Positions 54,955 through 63,459 of a DNA stretch of 64,000 nucleotides are shown in pieces. This DNA comes from Edaphobacter sp. 12200R-103 (GTDB lineage: Bacteria; Acidobacteriota; Terriglobia; Terriglobales; Acidobacteriaceae). The translations under genes were made by a program, and so were the position numbers. Every line of letters begins with the position of its first letter. The stretch's first letter is position 1. The DNA lies in assembly GCF_010093025.1 (NCBI RefSeq), contig NZ_CP048114.1, positions 3,038,001 through 3,102,000 on the forward strand. Reading direction: 5' to 3'. Under the pieces are notes generated by a model, which saw only the letters and a program-made list of their open reading frames with translations, searched no databases and was not told where the DNA came from.

Positions 54955-55879
54955 CCGGAGCTCCTGTCTTCGCCCGCACAGCATCGCGAAAGCTCTCCCG
55001 TGCCACGGCGGCAAACGCCCTGACGACCGCGCGGTCCTCGCCTCTGCGGTATGCCAGCTCAATGTCGCTCCTCACACGGGCCCCGCGCAGCCCAGGGCAC
55101 CATACATCTGCTCCTGCAATCTGGCGCACGCACGCAGGAGCGATCGAGACGCCGAGGCCCGCACCCACCAGCCGCAGAATCGTGAGCCACTGCGGAGCCT
55201 CCTGCACCACCCGCGGGCGAAAGCCGTGTATCTGGCACAGAGAGATCGGCTTCTCATAGGCCAGGGCACCTGCCGTCGGAGAGAAGAAGACAAACGGATC
55301 GTCGCGAAGATCGGCCGTTGAGATGATGCTTCGGCCTGCCAGTCGGTGCGTCCGCGGCAGCACGGCCACAAACGGCTCTGAGAACAGAGCCTCGATCTGC
55401 AGACCCTCCGTCGGCCCGCCATCGCGCAGAAAACCCGCATCGACCGTGCCGCGATTCAACGATTGCGCAATGCTCGCGGTGTAAGACTCCGAGAGCTGCA
55501 GCTGTACGCGAGGGTACAGGCTGCGATAACGCCCAAGCATCGCCGGCAGTGGCGTCAACATGCTCGAGCCGATAAAGCCGACGCGCAGAAATCCCTCGTC
55601 ACCACGCCCGATGCTGCGAGCCTCTTCGATGTCTTCGCGAACGCTGCGCAGCGTTCGCCGGGCGCGCTCCAGAAAGACCTCTCCGGCTGCAGTCAGCCGC
55701 ACCGCACGTGAAGTCCGCAGGAACAGCGGATACCCCAGAATCTCCTCAAGGCGGCGAATCTGCTGCGACAGCGGAGGCTGCGCCAGATGCAGTCTCTCTG
55801 CGGCGCGGCCAAAGTGCAGCTCCTCGGCGACAGCGACAAAATAGCGCAGGTGCCGCAGTTCGACATCCCGTTCATCCAT
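54914..55879 (-). CDS. LysR-family transcriptional regulator
   Basis: A 321-aa LysR regulator. The N-terminal winged helix is intact: ELRHLRYFVAVAEELHFGRA, HLAQPPLSQQIRRLEEILGY and LFLRTSRAVRLTAAGEVFLE. The effector domain begins at about residue 95 (LRVGFIGSSMLTPLPAML). It diverges from the GNAT acetyltransferase across about 145 bp (to its preferred ATG), so that gene may be its target; LysR regulators often control a divergent neighbour. Its 3' end overlaps the nucleotidase gene. Confidence 0.95.
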   Translation of the reverse strand: MDERDVELRHLRYFVAVAEELHFGRAAERLHLAQPPLSQQIRRLEEILGYPLFLRTSRAVRLTAAGEVFLERARRTLRSVREDIEEARSIGRGDEGFLRVGFIGSSMLTPLPAMLGRYRSLYPRVQLQLSESYTASIAQSLNRGTVDAGFLRDGGPTEGLQIEALFSEPFVAVLPRTHRLAGRSIISTADLRDDPFVFFSPTAGALAYEKPISLCQIHGFRPRVVQEAPQWLTILRLVGAGLGVSIAPACVRQIAGADVWCPGLRGARVRSDIELAYRRGEDRAVVRAFAAVARESFRDAVRAKTGAPVIPERASQHRASR

Positions 55880-56025
55880 AGGTATAACGTCCTGATAGAG
55901 ACGAACAATATATTGGACGTATGATACGTCAGCCCCTAGCCTTGAGGCATAGGAGCTGGCTCATGTCTTCGACCCTGTGGCTTGCCGATCTTCCGTCCAA
56001 CGACCTGCCGTCAAACGAGGATTCC

Positions 56026-56493
56026 ATGTCTTCAGCCTCCATCGAACTGCGTCCCTTCCAGGCCGGGGATGCCACCGCTTTTCGCGAACTCAACGAGGCA
56101 TGGATCAGGCGGCACTTCGGCCTTGAAGACCATGACAACGAGATGCTGTGCGACCCCGAAGGCTACGTTCTTTCCAAAGGCGGCCACATCTTTTTCGCAG
56201 TTTCAAGGGGAAAGCACGTCGGGTGTTGTGCGCTGCTCCCGATGTCGACGGGGGTCTACGAAGTCGCCAAGATGGCCGTCGCGGAGTCGTGCCAGGGCCG
56301 CGGGATTGGCCGTCGCTTGCTCGCCTACACTGTTGAACAGGGCCGCGCTCTCGGCGCCGACTCGCTCTACCTTGAAACCAACAGCAAGCTCACCAACGCG
56401 GTTCACCTGTACGAGTCGCTGGGCTTCGAACACCTTCCGCCCCGTCCCTCGCCGTACGTCCGAGCCAACGTCTTCATGGAACTGCGCTTCTAA
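56026..56493 (+). CDS. GNAT-family N-acetyltransferase
   Basis: A 155-aa acetyl-CoA-dependent acetyltransferase. The acetyl-CoA loop is in AVAESCQGRGIGRRLLAYTV (Q-x2-G-x-G/A), with VYEVAKMAVAE before it and SLYLETNSKLTNAVHLYESL after it. Target unknown. I prefer ATG 56026, which follows GAGG by 5 nt; upstream in-frame ATGs at 55921 and 55963 would add about 20-35 low-complexity residues. The start of the shared intergenic region with LysR holds an A/T-rich stretch. Confidence 0.85.
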   Translation: MSSASIELRPFQAGDATAFRELNEAWIRRHFGLEDHDNEMLCDPEGYVLSKGGHIFFAVSRGKHVGCCALLPMSTGVYEVAKMAVAESCQGRGIGRRLLAYTVEQGRALGADSLYLETNSKLTNAVHLYESLGFEHLPPRPSPYVRANVFMELRF

Positions 56494-56523
56494 TGATTGT
56501 CCCGGGCTCATCCAGGACAATCA
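56494..56523 (+). terminator. Hairpin after the GNAT gene
   Basis: TGATTGTCC (56494-56502) and GGACAATCA (56515-56523) are exactly complementary and begin directly after the GNAT stop. No T-run follows. The rest of the gap up to 56669 shows no feature I can name. Confidence 0.5.
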
Positions 56524-56669
56524 TCCGGCGACGTCCTCCAAACGTGCTTCGAACAAAGTGTCATCCTTTTATGCCGGCTGCCTCTCCGAATCGACGCGGT
56601 ATCTAACGCAACTACATCTCGCATCGCCGGGGAACTGCGATCAGAGCTTAGACATTAGTTCGACACCCC

Positions 56670-57140
56670 TTAGCTCTCCTTGCCGCCATCCTGCGGTCCG
56701 GTCAGGCCATACAGCTCGGCCTCAAAGCGCTGAATCGCAGCCTCGGACCAGGCGTGCGTGGACTTGCGCCAGATGTCGCCCTTCTCCTCCAGAAAGTTCG
56801 GGAAGTTCAACCGGCAGTAGCCTGCCCTCTCTCTGAAGTCGTAGAGCGCCTGCGGTATGCCATCCAGATAAAGCACGGCCTGCATGCCATCGCGCGACCA
56901 CTCCACAGCGGCGATGCGCTCCGGCTCCGGACGCTGATGCTCGGCGTCGCTCTTTGCCAGGGCCTCCACGTTGTAGATCAGCATCGCGTCGAGGATGCTC
57001 TCCTCGTGCGTCGTCTGCGAGCGGTCACAGGCATAGAAGTATCCCGCGATACCTTCGTCTTCAAAGACCACCGTCCATGGCGGCGCAGAGGAGTCGGAGG
57101 AGAGGAAGGCGAGGCCGGGAGTAAAAGTAAGCGACTGCAT
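56670..57140 (-). CDS. DUF2251-like protein, 156 aa
   Basis: A small soluble protein with VVFEDEGIAGYFYACDRSQT and SILDAMLIYNVEAL, which resemble the DUF2251 family as I remember it, then VEWSRDGMQAVLYLDGIPQA, a pattern of strands and loops. Function unknown. I start at ATG 57140, preceded by GAGAGA; longer upstream sequence is not conserved. It diverges from the membrane protein gene. Confidence 0.65.
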   Translation of the reverse strand: MQSLTFTPGLAFLSSDSSAPPWTVVFEDEGIAGYFYACDRSQTTHEESILDAMLIYNVEALAKSDAEHQRPEPERIAAVEWSRDGMQAVLYLDGIPQALYDFRERAGYCRLNFPNFLEEKGDIWRKSTHAWSEAAIQRFEAELYGLTGPQDGGKES

Positions 57141-57231
57141 ATCTCTCTCACGATACGATAGAAGCAAGGCCTTATGGCAATTGATTGGAGAACGAGAGGG
57201 CGGTCCACGGTTGAGATTTCCTGAATTTAAA

Positions 57232-58416
57232 ATGGGCTGGCCGCAGCGGCTTGCTGCGCTGCTGCTCTTTCTCTTCCTTGCACAGTGCACCTGGGTTATC
57301 TCCCGCCAGCAGCTTTCGACCGACGACTACCGTTTCGCCCGCTGCGGGCGTGAGATGTGGGAGAATCCCTCGCCGCTGGCCGGGTACTTCACCTCCTGCG
57401 GCAACCTGAACGGTGACGGAACCTTTGGATACCGTGTCGCCGGGCTTCCACTCACCGCGCAGCGGCTGGTGCTTCTGGCCATCGATAAAACGCGCAGCCC
57501 GGAGAATCGCCTCTACGCCGGCGGCCTCAGTGGCTCCACGTGGGAGGCCCGCCACGAGCTATCGAGCGTCAAATTCCTTCTGCATCTTCCCTTTGTCTTC
57601 TTTGCCATCTGGCTGGGGGCCGGCCTATGGTGGGTCTCGCGGCGCCTCTTCGGCAACGAAGGCGGATTCCTCGCGCTCGCGCTCTACTGCTTCTGCCCTG
57701 AGGTCGTCCGTTACAGCGTGTCGCCCAACAACGACGTGCTCGCCATGTGGGGACTCTACGGGCTGGTCTATACCGCAATCGGGGTCGCTCACGCAATGCA
57801 AGGGCCTCGGCATAAGTGGCGTCCCCGCATCGCCCTGCTGATTATCGCGCTGGGCCTTACCGCCGCAGCGCATCTTCTTGCCGCCATCGTCGGATTTCTG
57901 GCTGCCGTGGCCTTCATGATGTACCTGGCCGAACAGCGCCGCAGCTACGTCCTCCAGATCCTCATCTTCTCCGCCATCGGAGCACTGATCGTTCTCTTCG
58001 CTTTCTACTCCTTCCGGCTTCCGGCCTTCAGCTATGTCTTCACCGGGGGCGGTGCGCGTTTCTGGTTCTCGCTCAATGCCCTCAAGACCTTTTTCACCAC
58101 GCCCGCGAATGCGGCCATCACTGTCGCAACAGTGGTTTGCCTCATTCTCTATGCGGGAATCCGCCGCTGCCGCTACTTCGGCAACACCGCTCCGTTTCTG
58201 GTGGTTCTCGCGCTGCTTCCACTGGTGACCACCCAGACCGTGGCGCGACCGTGGTTCTGGGCTCTGCCCTTTCTTTTCACCTTCATCGGCGGAGTCTTCG
58301 CGGATATTCTGGAGACACGTTATCGCAAACTGTTTCTTACGCTCACAGGCCTGATCCTGGCTACACAGGCCGTTGCATGCATCACAGTCTTGAACGCCAT
58401 TGCTCATCAAACGTAG
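57232..58416 (+). CDS. Polytopic membrane protein, possible glycosyltransferase-like
   Basis: A protein of about 394 aa with roughly ten hydrophobic helices (for example RLAALLLFLFLAQCTWVIS, LPFVFFAIWLGAGLWWV, IALLIIALGLTAAAHLLAAI, FWALPFLFTFIGGVF). The first loop after the opening helix (STDDYRFARCGREMWENP) and the run of helices recall GT-C-type glycosyltransferases, but I see no clear DD/DE pair, so this remains tentative. Starts at ATG 57232, TTG 57211 or TTG 57181 are possible; ATG is used. The L,D-transpeptidase gene follows closely on the same strand. Confidence 0.65.
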   Translation: MGWPQRLAALLLFLFLAQCTWVISRQQLSTDDYRFARCGREMWENPSPLAGYFTSCGNLNGDGTFGYRVAGLPLTAQRLVLLAIDKTRSPENRLYAGGLSGSTWEARHELSSVKFLLHLPFVFFAIWLGAGLWWVSRRLFGNEGGFLALALYCFCPEVVRYSVSPNNDVLAMWGLYGLVYTAIGVAHAMQGPRHKWRPRIALLIIALGLTAAAHLLAAIVGFLAAVAFMMYLAEQRRSYVLQILIFSAIGALIVLFAFYSFRLPAFSYVFTGGGARFWFSLNALKTFFTTPANAAITVATVVCLILYAGIRRCRYFGNTAPFLVVLALLPLVTTQTVARPWFWALPFLFTFIGGVFADILETRYRKLFLTLTGLILATQAVACITVLNAIAHQT

Positions 58417-58459
58417 CGATCAGGCCGTGGATGGCCTGAACTCTCGGGACGGGTCCATT

Positions 58460-60226
58460 TTGATCAAATCTGCTCTTCGCTCCGCCGGTATACTCTCGCT
58501 GCTGGCACTGCTTTTTACCTTCTCCGGGTGCCATCGTCATCGCAAGACCACTTCGGCTCCCAACACAACCGACTACTCCGACGACATTCAGTCGCTGGTC
58601 GCGTTCAGCAGGCTCAGCTTCCTCCGCTGGCCCAACATCTCCGACTATGAGCCGTTGGTAAAAACCTTCTATGACGATCGCAACTACGAGATCGCCTGGA
58701 CCCGTGACGGCAAGCCTACCCCTGCCGCGCAGGGCTTTATCAAGGCCTTTGCCGAGGCAGCCGATAAGGGACTGAATCCCGAAGACTACGACAACTCCCG
58801 CTGGCCCGCCCGCATCCAATCGCTCTCATCGGGCCACGAGGATGTGGTCGCGAAGTTCGATGTCGCAATGACCGTCAATGTCATGCGCTTCATCTCCGAC
58901 CTCCGCATCGGCCGCGTCAATCCGCAGCACTTCAACTTCGGCATCGACGTGGCCAACAAGAAGTACAACCTCGCCGAGTTTATCTCCGATCACGCCGTCG
59001 ACATCACCGATGTTCCCAAGCTGCTCGCCACCGTCGAGCCGGACTCGGACAACTATCGCCGCACCGAAGATGCCCTGACTCACTACGTTGAGCTCGCGCG
59101 CCAGGAGCCTGCCGGTTCCGCAGCACAGCCACTCCCCACAGTTACAAAGTCTCTGAGCATTGGCGAGACCTATCCGGCGGCCGGCCAGCTCGAGCAGCGG
59201 CTCCTCCTCGAAGGCGATATCGCATCCTCTGCCGAGTCTGCCACCCAGGAGAAGACGGATGACGCCCCGCATGTCATTACAAAGCGCATCAGCGAAGGAC
59301 TACGCGCCTACCAGGAACGGCATGGTCTCACCATCGACGGAAGGCTGACGTCCGAAACCGTCACAAGTCTCAACGTTCCTATGTCGCAGCGTGTTGCCCA
59401 GCTTCAATACGCCCTTGAGCGCTGGCGCTGGCTGCCCGATCCCTACCTGAATCCACGGCTGCTGGTAAACCTGCCTGAGTTTGTCCTGCGTGCCTATAGC
59501 CCTGACCATAATCTCGAGTTCAAGATGAAGGTGGTCGTCGGCAAAGTCATCGGCGAGCACCAGACTCCCGTCTTTGCCCGCATGATGCGCTACCTGGTCT
59601 TCCGGCCTTATTGGAACGTGCCTACCAGCATCGTCCGCAAAGAGCTGATCCCACATATTCAGGCAAATCATAACTACCTCGAGTCGAAGAACTTCGAGGT
59701 CTACAACAACAAGGGGCAGACGGTATCGGATTACACCGTAAAGCAACTTGCGCAGGGCGGCCTGATGGTGCGGGAAAAGCCCGGCCCAAGAAATTCGCTG
59801 GGACTGGTGAAGTTCATGTTCCCCAACCAGTACGACATCTACCTGCACTCCACGCCTGCAACCGAGCTCTTCAATCGAACGCGCCGCGACTTCAGCCACG
59901 GGTGTGTCCGTGTGCAGAAGCCCGCCGACCTCGCGGCATGGCTGCTCGACGGACAGAAGGACAAGGACGGAAAGGAGTGGAGCCTCGACAAGGTGCAGCA
60001 GGCCATGAATGCAGGCCCCAACAACTATCAGGTCAACCTCAAGACGCCGATTCCCATCGTCATCTTCTACGTCACCGCCGAGGTCGAAGAAGACGGCCAC
60101 GTTCATTTCTTTAACGACATCTATGGCTACGACGAGAGCCTGAGAAAGACCCTCGAAAAGGGACCGCCGTATCCCATCCGGCCCGACGCGGTAGCCTCCA
60201 GGCCAAAGACCGATAACACCGTCTGA
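58460..60226 (+). CDS. L,D-transpeptidase with peptidoglycan-binding domain (YcbB-like)
   Basis: A 588-aa enzyme that forms 3-3 cross-links in peptidoglycan or attaches lipoproteins. The N-terminus is lipoprotein-like (LLALLFTFSGC). A scaffold domain (residues about 60-200), a PG_binding_1-like repeat (SEGLRAYQERHGLTIDGRLT) and a YkuD catalytic domain (from about residue 350) follow; the catalytic Cys is in RDFSHGCVRVQKPADLAAWL with His upstream. The three-part layout is that of YcbB/LdtD. TTG 58460 is preferred; the open frame upstream overlaps the preceding gene. Confidence 0.92.
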   Translation: MIKSALRSAGILSLLALLFTFSGCHRHRKTTSAPNTTDYSDDIQSLVAFSRLSFLRWPNISDYEPLVKTFYDDRNYEIAWTRDGKPTPAAQGFIKAFAEAADKGLNPEDYDNSRWPARIQSLSSGHEDVVAKFDVAMTVNVMRFISDLRIGRVNPQHFNFGIDVANKKYNLAEFISDHAVDITDVPKLLATVEPDSDNYRRTEDALTHYVELARQEPAGSAAQPLPTVTKSLSIGETYPAAGQLEQRLLLEGDIASSAESATQEKTDDAPHVITKRISEGLRAYQERHGLTIDGRLTSETVTSLNVPMSQRVAQLQYALERWRWLPDPYLNPRLLVNLPEFVLRAYSPDHNLEFKMKVVVGKVIGEHQTPVFARMMRYLVFRPYWNVPTSIVRKELIPHIQANHNYLESKNFEVYNNKGQTVSDYTVKQLAQGGLMVREKPGPRNSLGLVKFMFPNQYDIYLHSTPATELFNRTRRDFSHGCVRVQKPADLAAWLLDGQKDKDGKEWSLDKVQQAMNAGPNNYQVNLKTPIPIVIFYVTAEVEEDGHVHFFNDIYGYDESLRKTLEKGPPYPIRPDAVASRPKTDNTV

Positions 60227-60302
60227 TCCAGGGGGCCTGCGCTCTTAAGAAAAAGAGAGACTCCGCCCAAAAGCCGTTTCCGTCAGGAGTCATCTTCCCG
60301 TC

Positions 60303-60360
60303 GTCATCCTGAGCCACGCTTGCCCGCCGCTATCCTGAACGTAGTGAAGGATGACGATCT
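60303..60360. repeat. Degenerate dispersed repeat
   Basis: GTCATCCTGAGCCACGC, an interval and AACGTAGTGAAGGATGACG: the outer arms match the REP-like family. It is the only thing I see in the gap before the rplI terminator. Confidence 0.6.
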
Positions 60361-60402
60361 CTCAGCAGCTACACCTAGCCTTATCAGCTCCATTCCGGAT
60401 CA

Positions 60403-60433
60403 CCAAAAGAAACACCCCGTCACCGGACGGGGT
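60403..60433 (-). terminator. Terminator of the rpsF-rpsR-rplI operon
   Basis: On the minus strand, ACCCCGT, loop, ACGGGGT and then TTTCTTTT, about 30 nt after the rplI stop. It should end the ribosomal-protein transcript. Confidence 0.8.
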
Positions 60434-60460
60434 ATTTCTGCGTTGCTATTTCGTTTCGAG

Positions 60461-60943
60461 CTACTCGGCGGAAGCGCTGGTGACTGCCTCAGCCTCGGGC
60501 TGGTCGCTCTTTACGGTGACCTTCACGTGGCTGGTGACCTCGCGGTGCAGCTTGACCGGGACATGGTACTCGCCCAGCGTCTTCAGGGGCTCGTCGAGCG
60601 AGATCTTGCGACGATCGACGGTATAGCCCTTGGCCTCCAGCTCGTGCGCGATGTCGCTCGAGGTGACTGAGCCGAACAGGTGCTCGTGCTCGCCCACCTT
60701 GCGCTCGAAGACCAGCTCGACTTCGCCGAGCTGGGTGGCAAACGCCTCAGCGTCCACCTTCTCGCGCGCCGACTTGCGGACGGCCGAAGCCTTCATCTGC
60801 TCGATGACGGCCTTGTTGTTTGCAGTCGCTTCGATGGCGAGCTTCTGCGGCAGCAGGTAGTTGCGCCCGTAACCGTCCGCGACCTTGACGACGTCGCCGC
60901 GGTGGCCGAGCTTGTTGATGTCTTCCTTCAGAATGACTTCCAT
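60461..60943 (-). CDS. rplI: 50S ribosomal protein L9
   Basis: A 160-aa L9. The N-terminal domain has EVILKEDINKLGHRGDVVKV and GYGRNYLLPQKLAIEATANN; a long connecting helix (KAVIEQMKASAVRKSAREKV) joins it to the C-terminal domain with LFGSVTSSDIAHELEAKGYT. Typical length is 148-150; the extra is a C-terminal Ser/Ala tail. Last gene of the operon with rpsF and rpsR. Confidence 0.97.
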   Translation of the reverse strand: MEVILKEDINKLGHRGDVVKVADGYGRNYLLPQKLAIEATANNKAVIEQMKASAVRKSAREKVDAEAFATQLGEVELVFERKVGEHEHLFGSVTSSDIAHELEAKGYTVDRRKISLDEPLKTLGEYHVPVKLHREVTSHVKVTVKSDQPEAEAVTSASAE

Positions 60944-61003
60944 TGCAATGTCTCCGTTCCATGGTCAGGCCCTGCACACAAGGGCATGGGCCTCGACGAA
61001 AAG

Positions 61004-61345
61004 TTAGTAGCGCGTGGCAAATGCAAGCAGGGCGATGTTGCGCGACTGCTTGATGGCCTGCGAAAGCCTCCGCTGATGGCGCGTGCAGACGCCCGTCAGG
61101 CGGCGCGGAACGATCTTGCCGCGCTCAGCCACAAAGCCCTGCAGCAGCCGAACATCACGGTAGGAGATCGCGTCGATCTTTTCGGTGCAGAACTTGCAGA
61201 CCTTCTTGCGCCGGAAGAACTTTCGTCCGCCCCCACCGGGGCCACCTGCGGGGCGGGCAGGCCGGGGGCCGCCAGGACCGGAGCTGGGACGGGATGAGGG
61301 AGCTTGCTGTTCGGGGGATGGAGTGCTGGTTGTCTCGTCAGCCAT
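61004..61345 (-). CDS. rpsR: 30S ribosomal protein S18
   Basis: A 113-aa S18. The conserved core [20 protein letters not shown] with [20 protein letters not shown], and the zinc-ligand-like KVCKFC, are present. The first about 40 residues form an unusual Pro/Gly/Arg-rich extension ([16 protein letters not shown]), so the protein is about 35 residues longer than a normal S18. It lies between rpsF and rplI on one strand. Confidence 0.96.
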   Translation of the reverse strand: MADETTSTPSPEQQAPSSRPSSGPGGPRPARPAGGPGGGGRKFFRRKKVCKFCTEKIDAISYRDVRLLQGFVAERGKIVPRRLTGVCTRHQRRLSQAIKQSRNIALLAFATRY

Positions 61346-61512
61346 GAGTCATTTCCTCTTTCGTGGTTGGTGCCCTCGTCGCTCCAGACACGCTATGGAG
61401 TCTCTGGACATATCGCCCTGCAGGAACGGTATGGAAGCGTCTTCAGGCAAATGGTCTTGCGTCATGCGGTGTTCCGTTGGAACGCCGCAGATCCTTTGTT
61501 ATCCGGCGCGAA

Positions 61513-61929
61513 CTAGACCGCTGCAGTCTCTGCAGAAGGGCTCTCCGCCACAGGAGCTTCGGGAGCTACTGCCTGCTCAACGGCGCTGCGCTTCACCTTG
61601 CTGTCGCGGATTGCCTTGATCTTCGCCAGGCGCTTCTCTTCCTCGTCGATGCGCACCGTGATGAACTTGATCACCTGCTCGGAGACGCGCAGACGACGCT
61701 CGATCTCACCGACCAGAGCACCCTCGGCGACGATAGTCATCAGAACGTAGATACCGTCGTTGAACTTGCGAACCGTGTAGGCCAGGCGGCGGCGGCCCAT
61801 CTTCTCGGTCGACTTGACCTCTCCGCCACCGTCGGTGACATTCTTTTCGAAGCCTTCAATCAGCTTGTCGAGGTCTGCCTCTTCCACGTCCGGACGGACG
61901 ATGTACATCACTTCATAAGTACGGCTCAT
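61513..61929 (-). CDS. rpsF: 30S ribosomal protein S6
   Basis: A 138-aa S6 that pairs with S18 in the small subunit. The start MSRTYEVMYIVRPDVEEADL and GEVKSTEKMGRRRLAYTVRK are typical, and the C-terminus carries a long Ala/Glu/Val-rich tail (EQAVAPEAPVAESPSAETAA). ATG 61929 is the family start. The gap before rpsR is about 165 bp, long for this operon, and may hold an S6:S18 regulatory leader. Confidence 0.95.
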   Translation of the reverse strand: MSRTYEVMYIVRPDVEEADLDKLIEGFEKNVTDGGGEVKSTEKMGRRRLAYTVRKFNDGIYVLMTIVAEGALVGEIERRLRVSEQVIKFITVRIDEEEKRLAKIKAIRDSKVKRSAVEQAVAPEAPVAESPSAETAAV

Positions 61930-62017
61930 GCGTTTCACTTCTTTCTGCGAAGTTCTTCTTCGCACCGCCCGCCGTTGGTCTGCCGGGGTCGGTATGGAAT
62001 CTACTGCGTTTATGCTT

Positions 62018-62632
62018 CTACTTCCCGCCGTCCGAATCCTTCTCCGGCCGGCGGTTGAACTCGTTCATCGCGGCACTGACCCCCTTGGTTAGCACCGTCT
62101 CGACTGCGATCTTCACGCGGTCGAGCACTTCATCCATCACCGCAAGCTCCTGCCTGCGCATTGGCGTCAGCAGATAATCCCTGCCTCCCGCCTTAATCTC
62201 TCTTCCATCCGCCAGCGCCGGCTTCCCGACCCCGATGCGGATGCGAATCCACTCTTCCGTCCCGAGCGCCCCAAGGATCGACTTGATCCCGTTGTGCCCG
62301 TTCGCCGAACCACGCTCCGCGATGCGGAACTGGCCCAACGGAAATGCCAGCTCATCGTAGAGGACGATCACGTCCCTTGCGATGTCCTCGATCCCCAGCT
62401 CCTTCACCAGTGCGGCGACCGAAAGCCCGCTCAGGTTCATGAACGTCTCCGGCTTTGCCAGCAGAACTTCCTCGCCTGCCAGCCTCGCCTTTGCCGTAAG
62501 CGCCTTACCCCGCCGATTGCCGACAACAACGCCATAGTCTTCTGCGATGCGGTCGATCGCAAGAAACCCGGCATTGTGGGGGGTGAACTGATATTCGATC
62601 CCTGGGTTTCCAAGTCCGACGATCAGCTTCAC
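62018..62632 (-). CDS. pth: Peptidyl-tRNA hydrolase
   Basis: Recycles peptidyl-tRNAs that drop off ribosomes. A 204-aa protein with MKLIVGLGNPGIEYQFTPHN (catalytic His of the PHNAG loop), AKPETFMNLSGLSVAALVKE, VLYDELAFPLGQFRIAERGS (catalytic Asp) and SANGHNGIKSILGALGTEEW. Same strand as rpsF and rplY, consistent with a translation gene cluster. Confidence 0.97.
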   Translation of the reverse strand: MKLIVGLGNPGIEYQFTPHNAGFLAIDRIAEDYGVVVGNRRGKALTAKARLAGEEVLLAKPETFMNLSGLSVAALVKELGIEDIARDVIVLYDELAFPLGQFRIAERGSANGHNGIKSILGALGTEEWIRIRIGVGKPALADGREIKAGGRDYLLTPMRRQELAVMDEVLDRVKIAVETVLTKGVSAAMNEFNRRPEKDSDGGK

Positions 62633-62697
62633 GCAATCCGTTCCTTCCGTACAAAACCAGTAGCCATCCCGAACCTGCGCCCGGGATGGCCATAAAA

Positions 62698-63363
62698 CTA
62701 CTTCTTGGCAGGAGCCTCAGCGGTCTCCGTCTTGCCCTTCTTGGCAACCTCGGGCTCGGCAGCACCTTCAGCAGCCTCGGCCGGAGCCTCTTCCTTGATG
62801 ACGGTGATGTGCGCGACCGTTGCCGTCTCTTCGCCCAAGAACTTGATGGAGCCGGAGTGCGGCAGGTCCGAGATGTGAATTGCACCGTGCAGCTCAAGAC
62901 CGGTGACATCGACGTCGATGTGGCTTGGAATATCGCCAGGAAGGCACTCGATCTCGACCTCACGCAGAATGTGGTCGAGGATACCGCCCTGGTTCTTCAC
63001 TCCGGTGGGTACACCGATGAGCTGAACCGGAACCGAGACGCGCATGGCCTTGTCCATCGCAATGCGCTTGAGGTCGATGTGGAGCAACTTGCCTTTGATG
63101 GGCTCATTCTGCCAGTCGACGATCATGGCCTTGGTGGCTGCGCCGCCTTCGACGTTCAGGTCGAAGATGGTGTTGTGCCCCGACTCCGAGTGCAGAATCT
63201 TGGTGATGACCTTGGGGTCAACCGTAACGGCGACCGGATCCTGACCGGCGCCGTAGACGACTGCCGGAATCTTACCGGCGACGCGAACGCGACGAGCCGC
63301 ATTCTTGTTGAACTTGCCCTCGCGGGGAGTAGCTACGACTGCGTCGAACGTGGAAACTGCCAT
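62698..63363 (-). CDS. rplY: 50S ribosomal protein L25 / general stress protein Ctc
   Basis: A 221-aa long-form L25 (TL5/CTC type). The N-terminal 5S rRNA-binding domain (VVATPREGKFNKNAARRVRV, GKIPAVVYGAGQDPVAVTVD) is followed by the beta domain (LRVSVPVQLIGVPTGVKNQG-like strands, SHIDVDVTGLELHGAIHISD) and a Glu/Ala/Lys-rich tail. Between prs and pth, the usual neighbourhood of ctc. Confidence 0.95.
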   Translation of the reverse strand: MAVSTFDAVVATPREGKFNKNAARRVRVAGKIPAVVYGAGQDPVAVTVDPKVITKILHSESGHNTIFDLNVEGGAATKAMIVDWQNEPIKGKLLHIDLKRIAMDKAMRVSVPVQLIGVPTGVKNQGGILDHILREVEIECLPGDIPSHIDVDVTGLELHGAIHISDLPHSGSIKFLGEETATVAHITVIKEEAPAEAAEGAAEPEVAKKGKTETAEAPAKK

Positions 63364-63459
63364 TTGCCTTCTTCCTTTCGGGCACGGAATCTATTCCGCT
63401 CCCTTTGCGGCTCTGCCGCGTAAATTTTCCAGCCCCGGATGCCTGGGTTCTGGTTTCAG

